Positions 31,935 to 43,608 are shown, counted from the stretch's first letter. The stretch is DNA of 64,000 nucleotides from Diplonema papillatum (GCA_030068145.1 JAPJBO010000967.1:18970-82969); one strand, 5' to 3'. Numbers and translations are program-made. The notes: generated by a model not told the origin, from the letters alone.

Positions 31935-33370
31935 CTTGTTGGTTTACTTTACAGATACACGGGGAGGAGACGGGGGGGAGGGAGGGGGAGAGTGATTCTA
32001 CTGCATGCCGGGTGGTGTTGCGAAGCGATCGTCGGCTCTGGCATGCCCTTCTACTCTTTTCTAGAGTTAAGGCTTTTTGCGATAAGCAGGAGCTGCTTGA
32101 AAGGAACCACGTGTTGCAGCTGAAAAGGGACGTTGGCGGCGGTTTGACCTGACTGTGTACAGGCCAAATCGCACAAGCAATTCTCGTTTCAGCTGATTCC
32201 AGCAGTCTGGATGGAAACAGGAGGCAGCGAGCTCGGCTGTGGGGGTGCTTTCCGAAGCAGCGTGGCATGTTCCTGCTAGGCTTGCTCACAGGTGTATATT
32301 CTTGTGCCAGCTCCTTCTGACGGTAGCGGCAAGCCTTCTCTTCTAGTGCCGGTGTCTAGCCTGCTGGAGTGAGTTCCGCGTCCACGGCCTCCTTCTCCTC
32401 CTTCAGCGCCGCCAGCTCACCCGCCAGCTGCTGGCCCATGGTCGCGGCCTGCACCAGGTGCTCGCTGCGCGACTCGCACAGGTGCACGCCCGAGCGCAAG
32501 TGCGGCACGAGCTCATCTCCGGAGCCCCGCGCCTCGTGCTCGTCAAGGATGACGTACGCCTGTCGATGAGCTCGTCCGGGTCGCCGGACGAACTCATCTT
32601 GTTGGTTTACTTTACAGATACACGGGGAGGAGACGGGGGGGAGGGAGGAAAATCTTAGTTTCGTGTTCAGGCGCTACTTGCCTCTCATGTGTTTGAGGGG
32701 GGGAGGGAGGGGGAGAGTGATTCTACTGCATGCCGGGTGGTGTTGCGAAGCGATCGTCGGCTCTGGCATGCCCTTCTACTCTTTTCTAGAGTTAAGGCTT
32801 TTTGCGAAAAGCAGGAGCTGCTTGAAAGGAACCACGTGTTGCAGCTGAAAAGGGACGTTGGCGGCGGTTTGACCTGACTGTGTACAGGTCAAATCGCACA
32901 AGCAATTCTCGTTTCAGCTGATTCCAGCAGTCTGGATGGAAACAGGAGGCAGCGAGCTCGGCTGTGGGGGTGCTTTCCGAAGCAGCGTGGCATGTTCCTG
33001 CTAGGCTTGCTTTCACAGTCTTGTGCCAGCTTCTTCTGACGGTAGCGTAAACCCTTCTCTTTTAGTGTCGGTGTCCAGCCTGCTGGAGTGAGTTCCGCGT
33101 CCACGGCCTCCTTCTCCTCCTTCAGCGCCGCCAGCTCACCCGCCAGCTGCTGGCCTGGTCGCGGCCTGCACCAGGGGGGGCTCGCTGCGCGACTCGCACA
33201 GGTGCACGACCGAGCGCAAGTGCGGCACGAGCTCATTTCCGGAGCCCCGCGCCTCGTGCTCGTCAAGGATGATGAACGCTTGTCGATGAGCTCGTCCGGG
33301 TCACCGGACGAACTCAGCTTGTTGGTTTACTTTACAGATACACGGGGAGGAGACGGGGGGGAGGCAAGGA

Positions 33371-34025
33371 AGAGTGTTTTATTATATTGTACTTTTTTAT
33401 TGTATTTTATTTTACTGTATTTTATTGTATTTTATGTATTTTTCAGGCCCGAAATTTTGAAAAATAAAATACACGTGGTATGGTTCAATTTTGATGGGCT
33501 GTTCGGCACTGTCTCCCCACAGTTTAAGCAGGGAAACTCTTTTTTAGAGTGCAAGTTCACACATTTTTGGGGTAAAACCAAAACAAACCGGTATTAGCCA
33601 GTCTTTACATTCCAGCAGAACATCCAGCAGAGCACATAGGAATCATGTTACATTCACGCAAGTACTTTTTGCACTTATGAGCACTGTCCTGTAGGTAAAG
33701 CAAAGCGCAAAAAGTCATAACAAGATGCCAAGGAAAACTTGCTGGGCCCAGGTACATCAGAAATGCTGAATGTGTGCAGAGGGAGCCGGCTGAAGCTCAA
33801 ATTAGCATGGAGTGGTTAGAGAAACGACACAGAGAAACGACGCCTAACTTTCCTGAGCATTTTCAATGATTTGGTACGAGAAGAATGCTGTGGCACCCTA
33901 AAACCAACTGCAGCAAAGGAAATCTACAAAACGGTAACAAAATGTAGCGAGACTTTTGGCCGCCAGGCTGCAAACCTGAAGAACTGCTACTGTTACATGG
34001 TGCTTGTATTTTATTGTATTTTATT
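33371..34025. other. AT-rich spacer
   Basis: Contains many tattttattgtatttta-type words (33375-33445 and again just before 34026) and no credible reading frame. Confidence 0.5.
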
Positions 34026-34289
34026 GGGACGCCGGATTATTACCCGGGCGGGGGGGGGGCAGTGCTGATACTAAGCCTGAGACCCAAAACGAAGTTGCTA
34101 ACCCTGGGTGGGGGTGGGTACCCCCCCCCCCCCCCCCTGGTGCAACCCACTGTGGACCTACTGTGGGACCCACCTTAGCTAAATTCTCTAAGGTGAAATG
34201 GTGGAAAAAGTGGGTCAAAATTTTTTTTTTTCGAGTGCTTTTTTGGGAGGATTTGGGCCAAAAAAAATTTTTTTTTTCTTGGTCGGTGC

Positions 34290-34345
34290 TGAGCAGGGAT
34301 TTATATAGCTTTTCCTCCTCTGCAGAAAAGTCTTTTTCGCCCTCG
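34290..34345 (+). promoter_or_regulatory. TATA-like module, left arm
   Basis: ggtgctgagcagggatttat followed by atag, then a C/T-rich stretch with ccctcggggtcc. A recognisable inverted relative lies at about 35385-35455 (cccatatataaatcactggt then gctgagg). The two face each other across the 43-bp array. Promoter function is inferred only from the TATA-like word and the symmetry. Confidence 0.3.
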
Positions 34346-34545
34346 GGGTCCTGTGGTGGATCCAAAATTAATTAGAATTGGTAGTCAAGAGGCAAGCACT
34401 ACCAGGGCAGCCCAGCCCAACCCAGTGTTGGAACAAGAATCAGACGAAATGGTTAAGCTAATTTGTAAGACAGGGGGGGTCTGGGGGGCAGCGCCCCCCA
34501 GCGCACGGTACGGTACAGCGAAGAATTTCCGCGCCGGTCAACTCC

Positions 34546-35190
34546 TAGTATTGAATCCAAATTCAGTTAGAACCGGTAGTCAACGTCTGATGCCGAACCC
34601 CAAATCTAATTAGAATCGGTACTCAACGTCCAATTTCCGATCCTGAATTTAATTAGAATTGGTAGTCAACGTCCAATTTCCGATTCCAAATTTAAATAGA
34701 ATTGGTAGTCAACGTTCAGGTTTGGCTCCAAATTTAATTAAAATTGGTAGTCAACGTCTAGGTTCGGATCCACAACCAATTAGACTTGGTAGTCAACGTC
34801 TGATGCCAAATCCAAAATTTAATTAGAATTGCTAGGCAACGTCCAGTTTCGGATCCCAAATTTAATTACAATTGGTAGTCAACGTCCAGTTTCGGATTCC
34901 AAATTTAATTACAATCCGTAGTCAACGTCTGATGTCGTATCCAAAATTTAATTAGAAGTGGTAGTCAACGTCCAAATTCGGATCCCAAATTTAATTAGAA
35001 TTGGTAGTCAACGTCCAACTTCCGATTCTGAATTTAATTAGAATTGGTAGTCAACGTCTAATGTCGGATCCCAAATTTAATTAGAATTGGTAGTCAACGT
35101 CCAATTTCCGATCCCAAATTTAATTAGAATTAGTAGTCAACGTTCAATTTTGAATCCAAATTTAATTAGAATTGGTAGTCAAGGTCTCGC
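34546..35190. repeat. 43-bp satellite array, about 15 units
   Basis: Units read approximately aatttaattagaattggtag then tcaacgtccaatttccgatc. The last bases vary in a patterned way (ggatccc, gattcc, atgtcgg). One outlying unit sits at about 34370-34390. Confidence 0.9.
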
Positions 35191-35824
35191 CTCCCACCAC
35201 CCCTGTGGCCCTCCCGCCCCTGGCCCTCCTGCCTCCTCTTTCCCCTTCCTGCCCCCATGGCTTCGCCATGGCTTTCGCCATGACTTCGTCATGGCTTCGT
35301 ACCTCCCCTGTGGCTCACCCCCGCTGATCCCGGTTGATAGTGACCCGGCCCCACCCCAACCCCCAGCCCAAAATTAATTCAATTTTTTTTTTTCGCGCTC
35401 GGGGTGGCCCCGAGCCCCAGACCCATATATAAATCACTGGTGCTGAGGAAACCACCTTAGAGCGGTCACCACCCTGCTGCACACAGGCCCTGCAAGGGGA
35501 GGGGGGGGGTGTTTAGGGGGGGGGGTACCCACCCACCCCTCGTTGCCGTCCGGCTGACAACGATGCCGAGTTTAGGGGCCTTAGCATCAGCACTGGGGGG
35601 GGGGGGGGACCCCCCCCCCCCCAAATCCCCCGAGCCCGCGGGATTTTTTTTTTTTTTTTCAGTTTCCATTTTCACCACCTGCCTTCTTGGCTTCCGACAC
35701 CGCTGAAATGTACGGGTTTGGTTTGTTCTGGAAAGTCGAAATAAGGGGGGGTTCGGGGGGCTTTGCCCCCCGGCCGAACGGTACGGCTCTATCAGGTCCA
35801 AGTTGCACTGGCCCTCCCCAAAAA

Positions 35825-36130
35825 CATCAACGCAATGGCCCAAACTTGGGCCATTACATCAATGTAACGGGCAGAATTTGACGGAAAACCACTGTTACAT
35901 CAATGTAATGGCCCAAATTTGACGGAAAACCACTGTTACATCGATGTAATGGCCAGAATCTGACGGAAAACCGCTGTTACATCGATGTAATGGGCAGAAT
36001 CTGACGGAAAACCGCTGTTAAATCAATGTAATGGCCCAAATTTGACGGAAACCCACTGTTACATCAATGTAATGGGCCAAATTTGACCGAAAACCACTGT
36101 TGCAACTTGCATCAATGTAGTGGGCCAAAT
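35825..36130 (-). repeat. 41-bp palindrome-bearing satellite, left arm
   Basis: About seven units containing ttacatcgatgtaa or ttacatcaatgtaa followed by tggcccaaatttgacgg and aaaaccactg. Orientation is opposite to the right arm at 36325-37230. Confidence 0.9.
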
Positions 36131-36179
36131 CGGCTAAAATGACCAAAATCCGGATTTTTCGAAAAGTGGCACGAAAACC

Positions 36180-36266
36180 GAAAAAAGTCTACTTGCGGGG
36201 TTCGAACCCGGGTCGTCAGAGCTTGGTACCCAAGGTACTACTGCATCAACCACAGGAGCTCTGGCA
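36180..36266 (-). other. tRNA-like segment between the two satellite arms
   Basis: On the minus strand the sequence gacccgggttcgaaccccgc has the shape of a T-arm with a pol III B-box. Upstream of it, gccagagct and agctctgac form an eight- or nine-pair stem. No full cloverleaf with matching acceptor ends can be drawn, so this is a tRNA relic or SINE-like head rather than a tRNA gene. A similar T-arm is at about 54970-55010. Confidence 0.35.
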
Positions 36267-36324
36267 AAAAAAAAAAAAAACCTTTCATTCTTGGCCGACT
36301 GTTCAAAAAACTGTCTTTTTCAGT

Positions 36325-37230
36325 TTTTGCGCCTTTGATGTAACAGTGGTTTTCTGTGAAATTCGGCCCGTTACATTGGTGTAATAGTGGTTTTCCGTCA
36401 AATTCTGCCCATTACATTGATGTAACAGTGGTTTTCGGTCAGATTCTGCCCATTACATTCATGTAACAGTGGTTTTCGGTCAAATTTGGCCCATTACATT
36501 GATGTAACAGCGGTTTTCCGTCAAGATTCTGCCCATTACATTGATGTAACAGTGGTTTTCCGTCAGATTCTGCCCATTACATCGATGTAACAGCGGTTTT
36601 CCGTCAGATTCTGCCCATTACATCGATGTAACAGTGGTTTTCGGTCAGATTCTGCCCATTACATCGATGTAACAGTGGTTTTCGGTCAAATTTGGGCCAT
36701 TACATTGATGTAACAGTGGTTTTCCGTCAGATTCTGCCCATTACATCGATGTAACAGCGGTTTTCCGTCAGATTCTGCCCATTACATCGATGTAACAGTG
36801 GTCTTCCGTCAAATTCTGCCCATTACATCGATGTAACAGTGGTTTTCGGTCAAATTTGGGCCATTACATTGATGTAACAGTGGTTTTCCGTCAGATTCTG
36901 TCCATTACATCGATGTAACAGTGGTTTTCCGTCAAATTTGGGCCATTACATTGATGTAACAGTGGTTTTCCGTCAAATTCTGCCCATTACATCGATGTAA
37001 CAGTGGTTTTCGGTCAAATTTGGGCCATTACATCGATGTAACAGTGGTTTTCGGTCAGATTTGGGCCATTACATTGATGTAACAGTGGGTTTCTGTGAAA
37101 TTCGGCCCATTACAGTGATGTAACAGTGGTTTCCCGCCAGATTTGGCCCATTACATTGATGTAACAGCGGTTTTCGGTCAGATTTGGGCCATTACATTGA
37201 TGCAACAGTGGGTTTCCGTCGGAAAATCTT
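36325..37230 (+). repeat. 41-bp palindrome-bearing satellite, right arm
   Basis: About 22 units of the form cccattacatcgatgtaaca then gtggttttccgtcagattctg. Two spacer variants (gattctgcc and aaatttggg) and two centre variants (atcgat and attgat/catcaat) alternate. Every unit keeps the 14-bp palindrome or a one-base variant of it. Confidence 0.92.
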
Positions 37231-37429
37231 CATGCAGTTTTGGGGAAAAAATATTCCCACCAGAGGGGGGGGGGGACCCACCCACCAAAATTTTGGCGAA
37301 AGTAGTGGGCAGTTGGCCCGCCCGGGTAATAATCCGCTGTCCCTATGTATTTTATTGTATTTTGCTTTATTTTATTTTTTTCGGGCTGAGTCTTTTATCT
37401 TCCTTGGGGGGAGGGAGTTTGCAAGAACG

Positions 37430-37700
37430 TGCTTGGAATGGGTATGTGCTCAACACAGGGTGATTCTGCCGTTGCGCGACGTCAGTCGGCTCTGGTGTCC
37501 TGATTCTCACTTCATCTAATGCCAGCAGTCGGATGGAAACAGGAGCAGCGGCGGGCGGGATACTCTCCGAAGCCGTGGCATGTCCCTTCCAGACTTACTC
37601 ACAGGTGCATGTTCTTACGCCAGCTCTGCTTACGGTGGAGGAAGGCCTACGACCGAGTGCGAATGCGGCACAAGCTCAGTAGCCTTCCACGATTCGTCTC
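37430..37700 (-). pseudogene. Diverged copy of the first-exon repeat unit beyond the inserted element
   Basis: Blocks such as ccagcagtcggatggaaaca, ccgaagccgtggcatgtccc and ctcacaggtgcatgttctta match the 664-bp array unit in order but with many changes. The 3.3-kb element therefore sits within or at the edge of an older, longer array. Confidence 0.65.
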
Positions 37701-37739
37701 GAGAGCGCAAAGGATACCTTCCCATATTTGACGAAGGTC

Positions 37740-37830
37740 GCGCGGGGACTTTAAACCCCCCGGAGTTTCAAGCGAACGTGCACTCTAAAAAAAAGGGCCC
37801 AGCCTCTCCGGGTGACCGTCGTCGATGAAT
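37740..37830. repeat. Dispersed repeat V
   Basis: ggactttaaaccccccggag then tttcaagcgaacgtgcactc is the inverted form of the sequence inserted into the MITE at about 893-935. Confidence 0.6.
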
Positions 37831-37839
37831 GGGTTATTT

Positions 37840-38730
37840 TAAAGCTAATACGTACTGGGTGGGTTTCGGGGCATGCATGGCTTCTTTCGTGTACAAGTCA
37901 GGTTCGAAAAACTTTTTTTCGCTAAAACCAACAAGATCTTGACAACGGCCAACACCAAGTTGCACTGTACGTGGCGAGGAACCCTCTCTGCAGCACCGCT
38001 CGCTACCGAAAGGGGGGGGAGCAAAAGTAACGAAGAAAAGACCGGAAGACGGAACTACAGACAGGACGAAAAACAAGGAGAAGCGCGAGAGGAGGAGAAG
38101 GAGCTCGAGAGCCGAGCCTCGAGACAAGCAAAACAGAAAACGAAAAAGAAAAAAAAAAGAACAGAAGAACGGCAGAACAAAGGAGCCGTCGCTCCACCGA
38201 GCACCCGTCCCCGCGGAGCGCACCAGTCGTTCCAAGGTAGTTGCGATCGGGGCAGCGCCGTGTTCCCATGCAGTCAGTCACTTCTTGTGTTCTTGTGGAT
38301 ACACAACGCATAGGTATATATGAGACGATGCCAAAACCCCTCCCCCCAGACCCCCCCCTCCCCTTTGCACCAACAAAATACTTTTCGACGTCACCACCTT
38401 ACTGGCCCCGAAACCCCATTTGGGCCCACTTGTGGGCCTTGCCGGTCATGCTGCCCCTCTTGACCGAGAGAAAGCTAGAAAATCTGCTCGTATCTGCTAA
38501 GCACGCTTCAGCCGGCCTCATTGCATTTACGGGAATGCTGTTACGTAATGTGCCATCCGCAGGAGTTTTTGCTCGTTGTATTGTCTGACGACAACTGCCA
38601 AGGAGAAAGGGAGAATTGAGAGGAGGCCCCTGTACCACTTAACCCGCCAAAAACCACTTAACCCGCCAAAACCCTTCAGGGCTCGTTCTGGGCCACACAG
38701 ATAGGGCTTCGGGGCCGGCATACACGGATA
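37840..38730. other. Intergenic stretch, nothing recognised
   Basis: Includes a purine-rich stretch (38035-38180) that reads as a Lys/Glu-rich frame on the plus strand, and a short direct repeat of cacttaacccgccaaaa near 38640-38670. No domain support. Confidence 0.4.
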
Positions 38731-38734
38731 CGGG

Positions 38735-39050
38735 GTGACGTCAAGAAGAAGAAGAAGAAGAAAAAGAAAAAGGCCGCTCCTGGTCCAGGAACGTGACAGT
38801 CAACCACACAGTTTGCAAAGCTTGAGTCGGAGGCAGCTCAGTGCTACAACCCGTCCGCTCTGCCCTGCGACTGACCGTCTCGACGAGCGCGAGCGCCAAG
38901 CCCCAAGGTGCGCCACGCCTTGATGCTTTAGTTTGGGAAATCGGTAGCCACTTGACCCGTAGGCCCGTGGCTCTGCAGTACCGCCGAACACATGAAGATT
39001 GGCTCCCGTGTAGCAGGCTTTCCCTGGTACCTACCTGGTGACGTCAAAAA
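38735..39050. repeat. Dispersed repeat R, copy 3
   Basis: Same orientation as 21955-22270, with the same A-rich head and the same order of blocks up to gcaggctttccctggtacc. Confidence 0.75.
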
Positions 39051-39627
39051 ATATTTTAGTAGTGCAAAGGGGGGAGGGGCGGTTTTGTTTTGGCATCTTG
39101 TCGTATGATTGCCTCGAGAGAAATGCCAAAAAAAAAGCAGGAGGCTCGATAAAAGCAACTAAGGCATCCAGAAGCCGAAGCTACGCGCTACAGCCTTCTT
39201 GACATGCTAGTAAAGGGGGGTCGTACTGGGGTCGTACCGTTACTCCAATCATCGAAACTACGAGACTGCCTCGGAATGGTCTATCGCTGACCTTCCTTGC
39301 TCGAGACATGTTCTACTCCGCTACTCGGACGGTCGGTGTCCTGGCATGCTGTGTCTCTCGCCTCGCTGCTGCGTCCCATACCCCGAGACCAAGACGGTAA
39401 CCATCTTGGCTGCCGCCCGCGTAATGAAAGCTCCCCTGCTTCTCCTGCTCGTTCTTTCTCAATTCGGACTGGTTCGTTTCGTTCTCTTGAGTTTTCATCT
39501 GCCTAGCTTGCGACTCCTTGGAGGGATGCTCGGGCAGCGATGTATTTTTTTGTGGGTAAGGTTTTTGCTCGCACTTTGTTTTTCCATTTTCCCCCTGTTG
39601 TAGGGAAAATCTTAGTTGGTGTTCAGG

Positions 39628-40015
39628 CTATACTGGAGTCTGCCCACACCAGGTAAACGTGTTTTGTGAGGCCGCAAACCCGGCAAGAACTTGGCACAAA
39701 CCCGGCAAGAACTTGGCACAAACCCGGCAAAACTGGAATCTGACCACACCAGGTAAACGTGGTTTGTGAGGCCGCAAACCCGGCAGGAACTTGGCACAAA
39801 CCCGGCAAGAACTTGGCACAAACCCGGCAAGAACTAGGCACAAACCCGGCAAAACTGGAATCTGACCACGCCAGGTAAACGTGGCTTGTGAGGCCGCAAA
39901 CCCGGCAAGAACTAGGCACAAACCCGGCAAAACTGGAATCTGCCCACACCAGGTAAACGTGGTTTGTGAGGCCGCAAACCCGGCAAGAACTTGGCACAAA
40001 CCTGGCAAACCCGGG
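39628..40015. repeat. Minisatellite with aacccggcaagaacttggca units
   Basis: A higher-order unit joins a 50-base block (aactggaatctgaccacacc then aggtaaacgtggtttgtgag) to two to four short units of caaacccggcaagaacttgg. Four higher-order copies are visible. Minus-strand frames across it are artefacts of the repeat. Confidence 0.9.
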
Positions 40016-41040
40016 GATGGCGTCGCTCTCCTGTACCTTTCTCATGAAACAGCCGCGGCTGCGGATCATTTTGGTTAGATAAACGCTGAGATGCAATTAC
40101 ACATGAATAGCACTCTTTCAGCACATCGGGTTGCGACCTATGACAAGTGCGCAGGCCTTGCTGCCGGCCGGCCCTATACTTCAGTAGGCTCACCAAGCGC
40201 TTGAACTGGACTAAAAAGTCCAAGAAGTACGTTACTGACTACTCCCACAGTGGACCCAAGCCCGCCGTCCTTGTGGTCTGCTCTAATTTTTTTTCCTTTT
40301 TTATATTCTCCTCCCACGTGGTAACGCGAGTCCGACGGGAGCTGACAGGCCGTTAGCACTGCAAGCTGCACACCGGCTTGTTCGTCCACAAAAAGCAAGT
40401 TTGTGTTTCGACGACTAAAAAATGAGCCTGGGTAAAGGGGTTCGCACAATATACATGGTGATGGTTACCTGAGAACTGTCGGCACAGCTTGCCCCGGATT
40501 TCGGGCTTAAAGAAATGTGAAAACGGGTTTCCTAGAGGCTTTTCGTGTTATTTTGCAAATGCTTTGAGCTATCTTTGTGTCTGTGCTTTCAGTCGTCTTC
40601 TTAACCATGGTTAAGTGCGCAAATGGTGTCAGCCGAAGCTGGTAAAGCTTCGGCGCCGCCCACGTTATGTTTGTTTAGCGTTGAGTTCTTTTAAGTACAT
40701 GAACCACATGGATTAGCATGCACTGTTTAGCAAAAACCCTTAATTTTACATGTCGACCACGTGAGTCAACCTTGTCCATATTTCTTCCATAGTGTCGGGT
40801 CCCACGAGTACAGGGAGCAGCTCATGCGCTGGGGCTGGTCGTTAACCGGTGTGGAATATAAAGCATGAAATAACAAGGGATCGTTTATCTCGACTCTTTT
40901 TGCTGGTCTCTCAGACCCGAGAAGGAACAATCAAACGAGTTGACAGGAACTGGCCGGCCCCACACCACAACCGGCCCAGGGTAAGGCGGACGGAACTTTG
41001 ACCGTTGGCCGAGCCGCACGCGTGATCACGCGAGCGGGCT
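40016..41040. other. Intergenic stretch, nothing recognised
   Basis: No frame with domain-like content. Confidence 0.4.
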
Positions 41041-41047
41041 TCCGACT

Positions 41048-41370
41048 TTAGCGTTTATTGTGTTTAGAGGTTCGGTGTTTTAGGGTCTCCGGTTGACCAT
41101 TGAGGCCGTGAGGCGGGTAGTATGAGGGTAGCAGGTATGAGTACACACGTTCACTAGATGCGAGGCGATCCAACTACCGGTATTTTTTAGCGTTTATTGT
41201 GGTCTAGAGGTTCGGTGTTTTAGGGTCTCCGGTTGACCATTGAGGCTGTGAGGCGGGTAGTATGAGGGTAGTAGGTATGATTATACACTTTTACGACGGC
41301 TAGCCAAGTTTGCGACCGACACCAAGAAGAAATTCGTTTTGAATTTAGTCTTAGGCCCCCCACGCTTTAC
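41048..41370. repeat. Dispersed repeat T, tandem pair, copy 3
   Basis: Nearly the same two-unit structure as 2832-3160, including the linker gcgaggcgatccaactaccg. Confidence 0.8.
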
Positions 41371-43600
41371 GTTTTACTCGAAGCTCTCTCCTGACGTGTC
41401 GGTACACGACGCACTTGTTTTGAGGCGTCACATGTTGTAGAACATGTGGATATGATATGACATGGTATCATATGATAATACAGTTAAAAACGTGCGAACA
41501 ATAATGCTATGTCGCACGATTTCAACATAAAATGCCATGTGCTGTGGTAACGTTTCGGACACGTGCTGCTGGAGCGGAGCTGCCCCCCAGGCCCCAGGGT
41601 AGCACAAGGTCTCGCAGCTAAGAGACCGCCGACTACACGCGATCTAGCCCCGCGCGCTTCTTTTGTTTTAGGTCTGACGAGGAGGACATTCAGGATGGCC
41701 TTTTCCACTGTTTCCAAACCGCGCAATCACGGTTTTCGCGGTTTGGGTTGTAGTTGTTGTAGTAAGTGTCGAACTGATGCAGCCGGAGACAGCAGGCGCA
41801 AGGGGCAGGTCACTTGCTTTGCCTTTTATTGTATACTCTCATAAATGGACCTGCCCCCGGCAATCCCGACTGTCCACGGTCGCGAAAGGGTTGTGCCCTG
41901 ATGGTGATGGTTGACCAGGCCCCGACGACGCCTTATGCACAACACGGCTACAAGGCGAGGATGCGGCCTGCTTAGGTGTGCTCTCAGCCATCACAGCCTC
42001 AGAGCTCGCCACTTGACCTGACACAGCTGCCACTCTGGCGGCCGCAGCTGCAACCTTCGCAATGAAGGCGCGGGCAGCTGGAGTGTATGTAGGCAATTCC
42101 GTACAACAGCTGCATCAGACGTAGCTTGATCGCGGGTTGAGAAAATACTCGACGTAGCTGCTTTGACTCCGAATGGAAGGGAGGAAATATAGAGGTAGAG
42201 GGGGGAAATACAATGCAAACACAATCTGATTTGTTCTTCGCTTACACCACCGTGTGTTGTTTTCTCACTCAGGACTTTTGACCTGTTGTGTTTGTGTGAT
42301 GTGTCGTGTTGGGGTAGACCCGCATGACCTCACGTCCGTTCAACACGTGGTTCGGTAGCTACAGCACTTGGGATCCCTTCGGTTCTTTGTCTGGCAGCTA
42401 ATGTCGAGCATTTCCTTCCAAGCTGGCCCTTAAAAAAAGAATGGAAGCTTAAAGACGGAATCTGGGATAAGTACCTTTGAGTTGTTGGGCTGAAGCCTGC
42501 GACACTACACTGTTGCTCGGTCTCCACTTCACTACCCGCCAACCTGAGGCCCACACAAGGTGAAAATGTGGAACGCCAGATCCACTTGACTCAGTTCTTC
42601 TCAAGAAGGCAAAGGTAGTCTGTTTTTTGTTCTTAACAAATTGCAGTTGTTAGACACAAAAACACCATGCCAGTGGGACTGGAATCGGCCTTTAGCGACG
42701 CAGACGGAATGCCAGTCACACAGACATGGAGGCGTATCTGAAGGAGTACTGTTCCACTGATCGGCGGTTGGAGTTTGATCAGGAACAGTTCTGGAGTGTC
42801 ACCGATGATGTCTCGACGCTGCGGCAAAAAGAGCAAGCCTGCGAGCCTCGAACATGAAAGACGCTTCCTTATGCACACCGTATAACTCGAGTGTTGTCGA
42901 GCCGAGACTGTTGCATGGATTTCGAGGCATCGCGGTATTGCTTTGAGTGACATTGGGGTGCTTGAAAATGCAAGTCCTCTCTGCGGAACCTTGTAAGCTT
43001 GGCGGAATTGCGTAACAAGCATTTTCCTTGCTTCCTAAGGACGACTGGTGCCTGTAGCCGCGGTTTCGATGGGGGCTGGTCAGTGGAGAAGAAGGACGTG
43101 GTGAGCCAGTGTGCGCGTCGACCGCGGTTCGCGCTTTGCCGCCCGTCCGGCGTTGTTGAAAGTATAGAATGACAGCAACACCGCAACAACGACGGACATC
43201 CCGTCGCACACGCCGGACTAGAAAAACTGCGTTTCGGGTTATTGGAGGCACACGCAGAGCGGAAGGCTACGATACTTACACCTCGCAAGGTTCCTCGTGC
43301 ACGACGGCACGACAACGCAGTGTGCGCCTCGTCGTACGAATCGTTCAGGAGGGAGCCCGCGTACAGGGCTCGCTCCGCCATCGTGCACCCGCCTCGCGTC
43401 GAGTCGCAGGGTGTAATGAAACGGAAGTCTTTGGATTCTCGAGGGTCCCCGCGGTGTGTTGTTGTTTATTTTTTGAGTAACTTTTTGTTGGGTGTGTGCT
43501 TGGGAAGGGTGCAAGTCCTCCTTGCGGTGCGACCTTGCGGGATTGGATCGAAATGCCGCCGCGCTTCGTTTTGCGGGCGAGGACGCCTGGGGGGCCGGCG
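41371..43600. other. Intergenic stretch, no supported gene
   Basis: A minus frame at 41839-42096 (85 codons, Ala-rich, with ARAFIAKVAAAAARVAAVS) is the only mildly protein-like one. Around 42625-42680 the minus strand resembles the sequence at 51990-52040 next to the broken RT relic (tttgtgtctaacaa then gcaatttgt), hinting at another retroelement fragment. Confidence 0.4.
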
Positions 43601-43608
43601 GTCGCGCG

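Larger units (their letters stand above)
30385..33370 (-). repeat. Tandem array of promoter plus first-exon units, about 664 bp each
   Basis: The start codon context recurs at 30606, 31270, 31934 and about 32597, exactly 664, 664 and 663 bases apart. A fifth partial copy follows near 33313, after a 55-base insertion in unit four. Units two and three look identical. Each extra unit encodes only the first 76 codons (MSSSGDPDELIDKTYVILDE onward) and then four alien codons (TPAG) and a stop. Unit four has a frameshift about 12 codons in. Unit five has lost the ATG and has further small indels. Decay therefore increases away from the intact gene. Each unit also carries a CT-rich tract and gtatctgtaaag just before the ATG, as a 5' UTR acceptor might. 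Confidence 0.9.
34026..37343. mobile_element. 3.3-kb terminal-inverted-repeat element filled with satellite arrays
   Basis: The left end gggacgccggattattaccc continues into gggcggg. The right end (37317-37343) is its inverted complement with two mismatches. Both ends are flanked by gtattttattgtatttt (34006-34022 and 37347-37363), which may be a target duplication or AT-rich host sequence. Behind the left end is a block (cagtgctgatactaagcctg) whose inverted relative is at about 35580-35600. Long G or C runs border the sub-blocks. The interior holds a 43-bp array, two opposed 41-bp arrays, and a tRNA-like T-arm. No protein-coding frame is present, so the element is non-autonomous or a structural locus. 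Confidence 0.7.

Noticed and set aside
36180..36266. Functional tRNA gene
   Set aside because: Only the T-arm is convincing. Acceptor ends do not pair, and a 7-base anticodon loop cannot be placed.
36325..37230. CRISPR-like array (41-bp units)
   Set aside because: Units have no unique spacers, the genome is eukaryotic, and no cas gene is present. It is a satellite.
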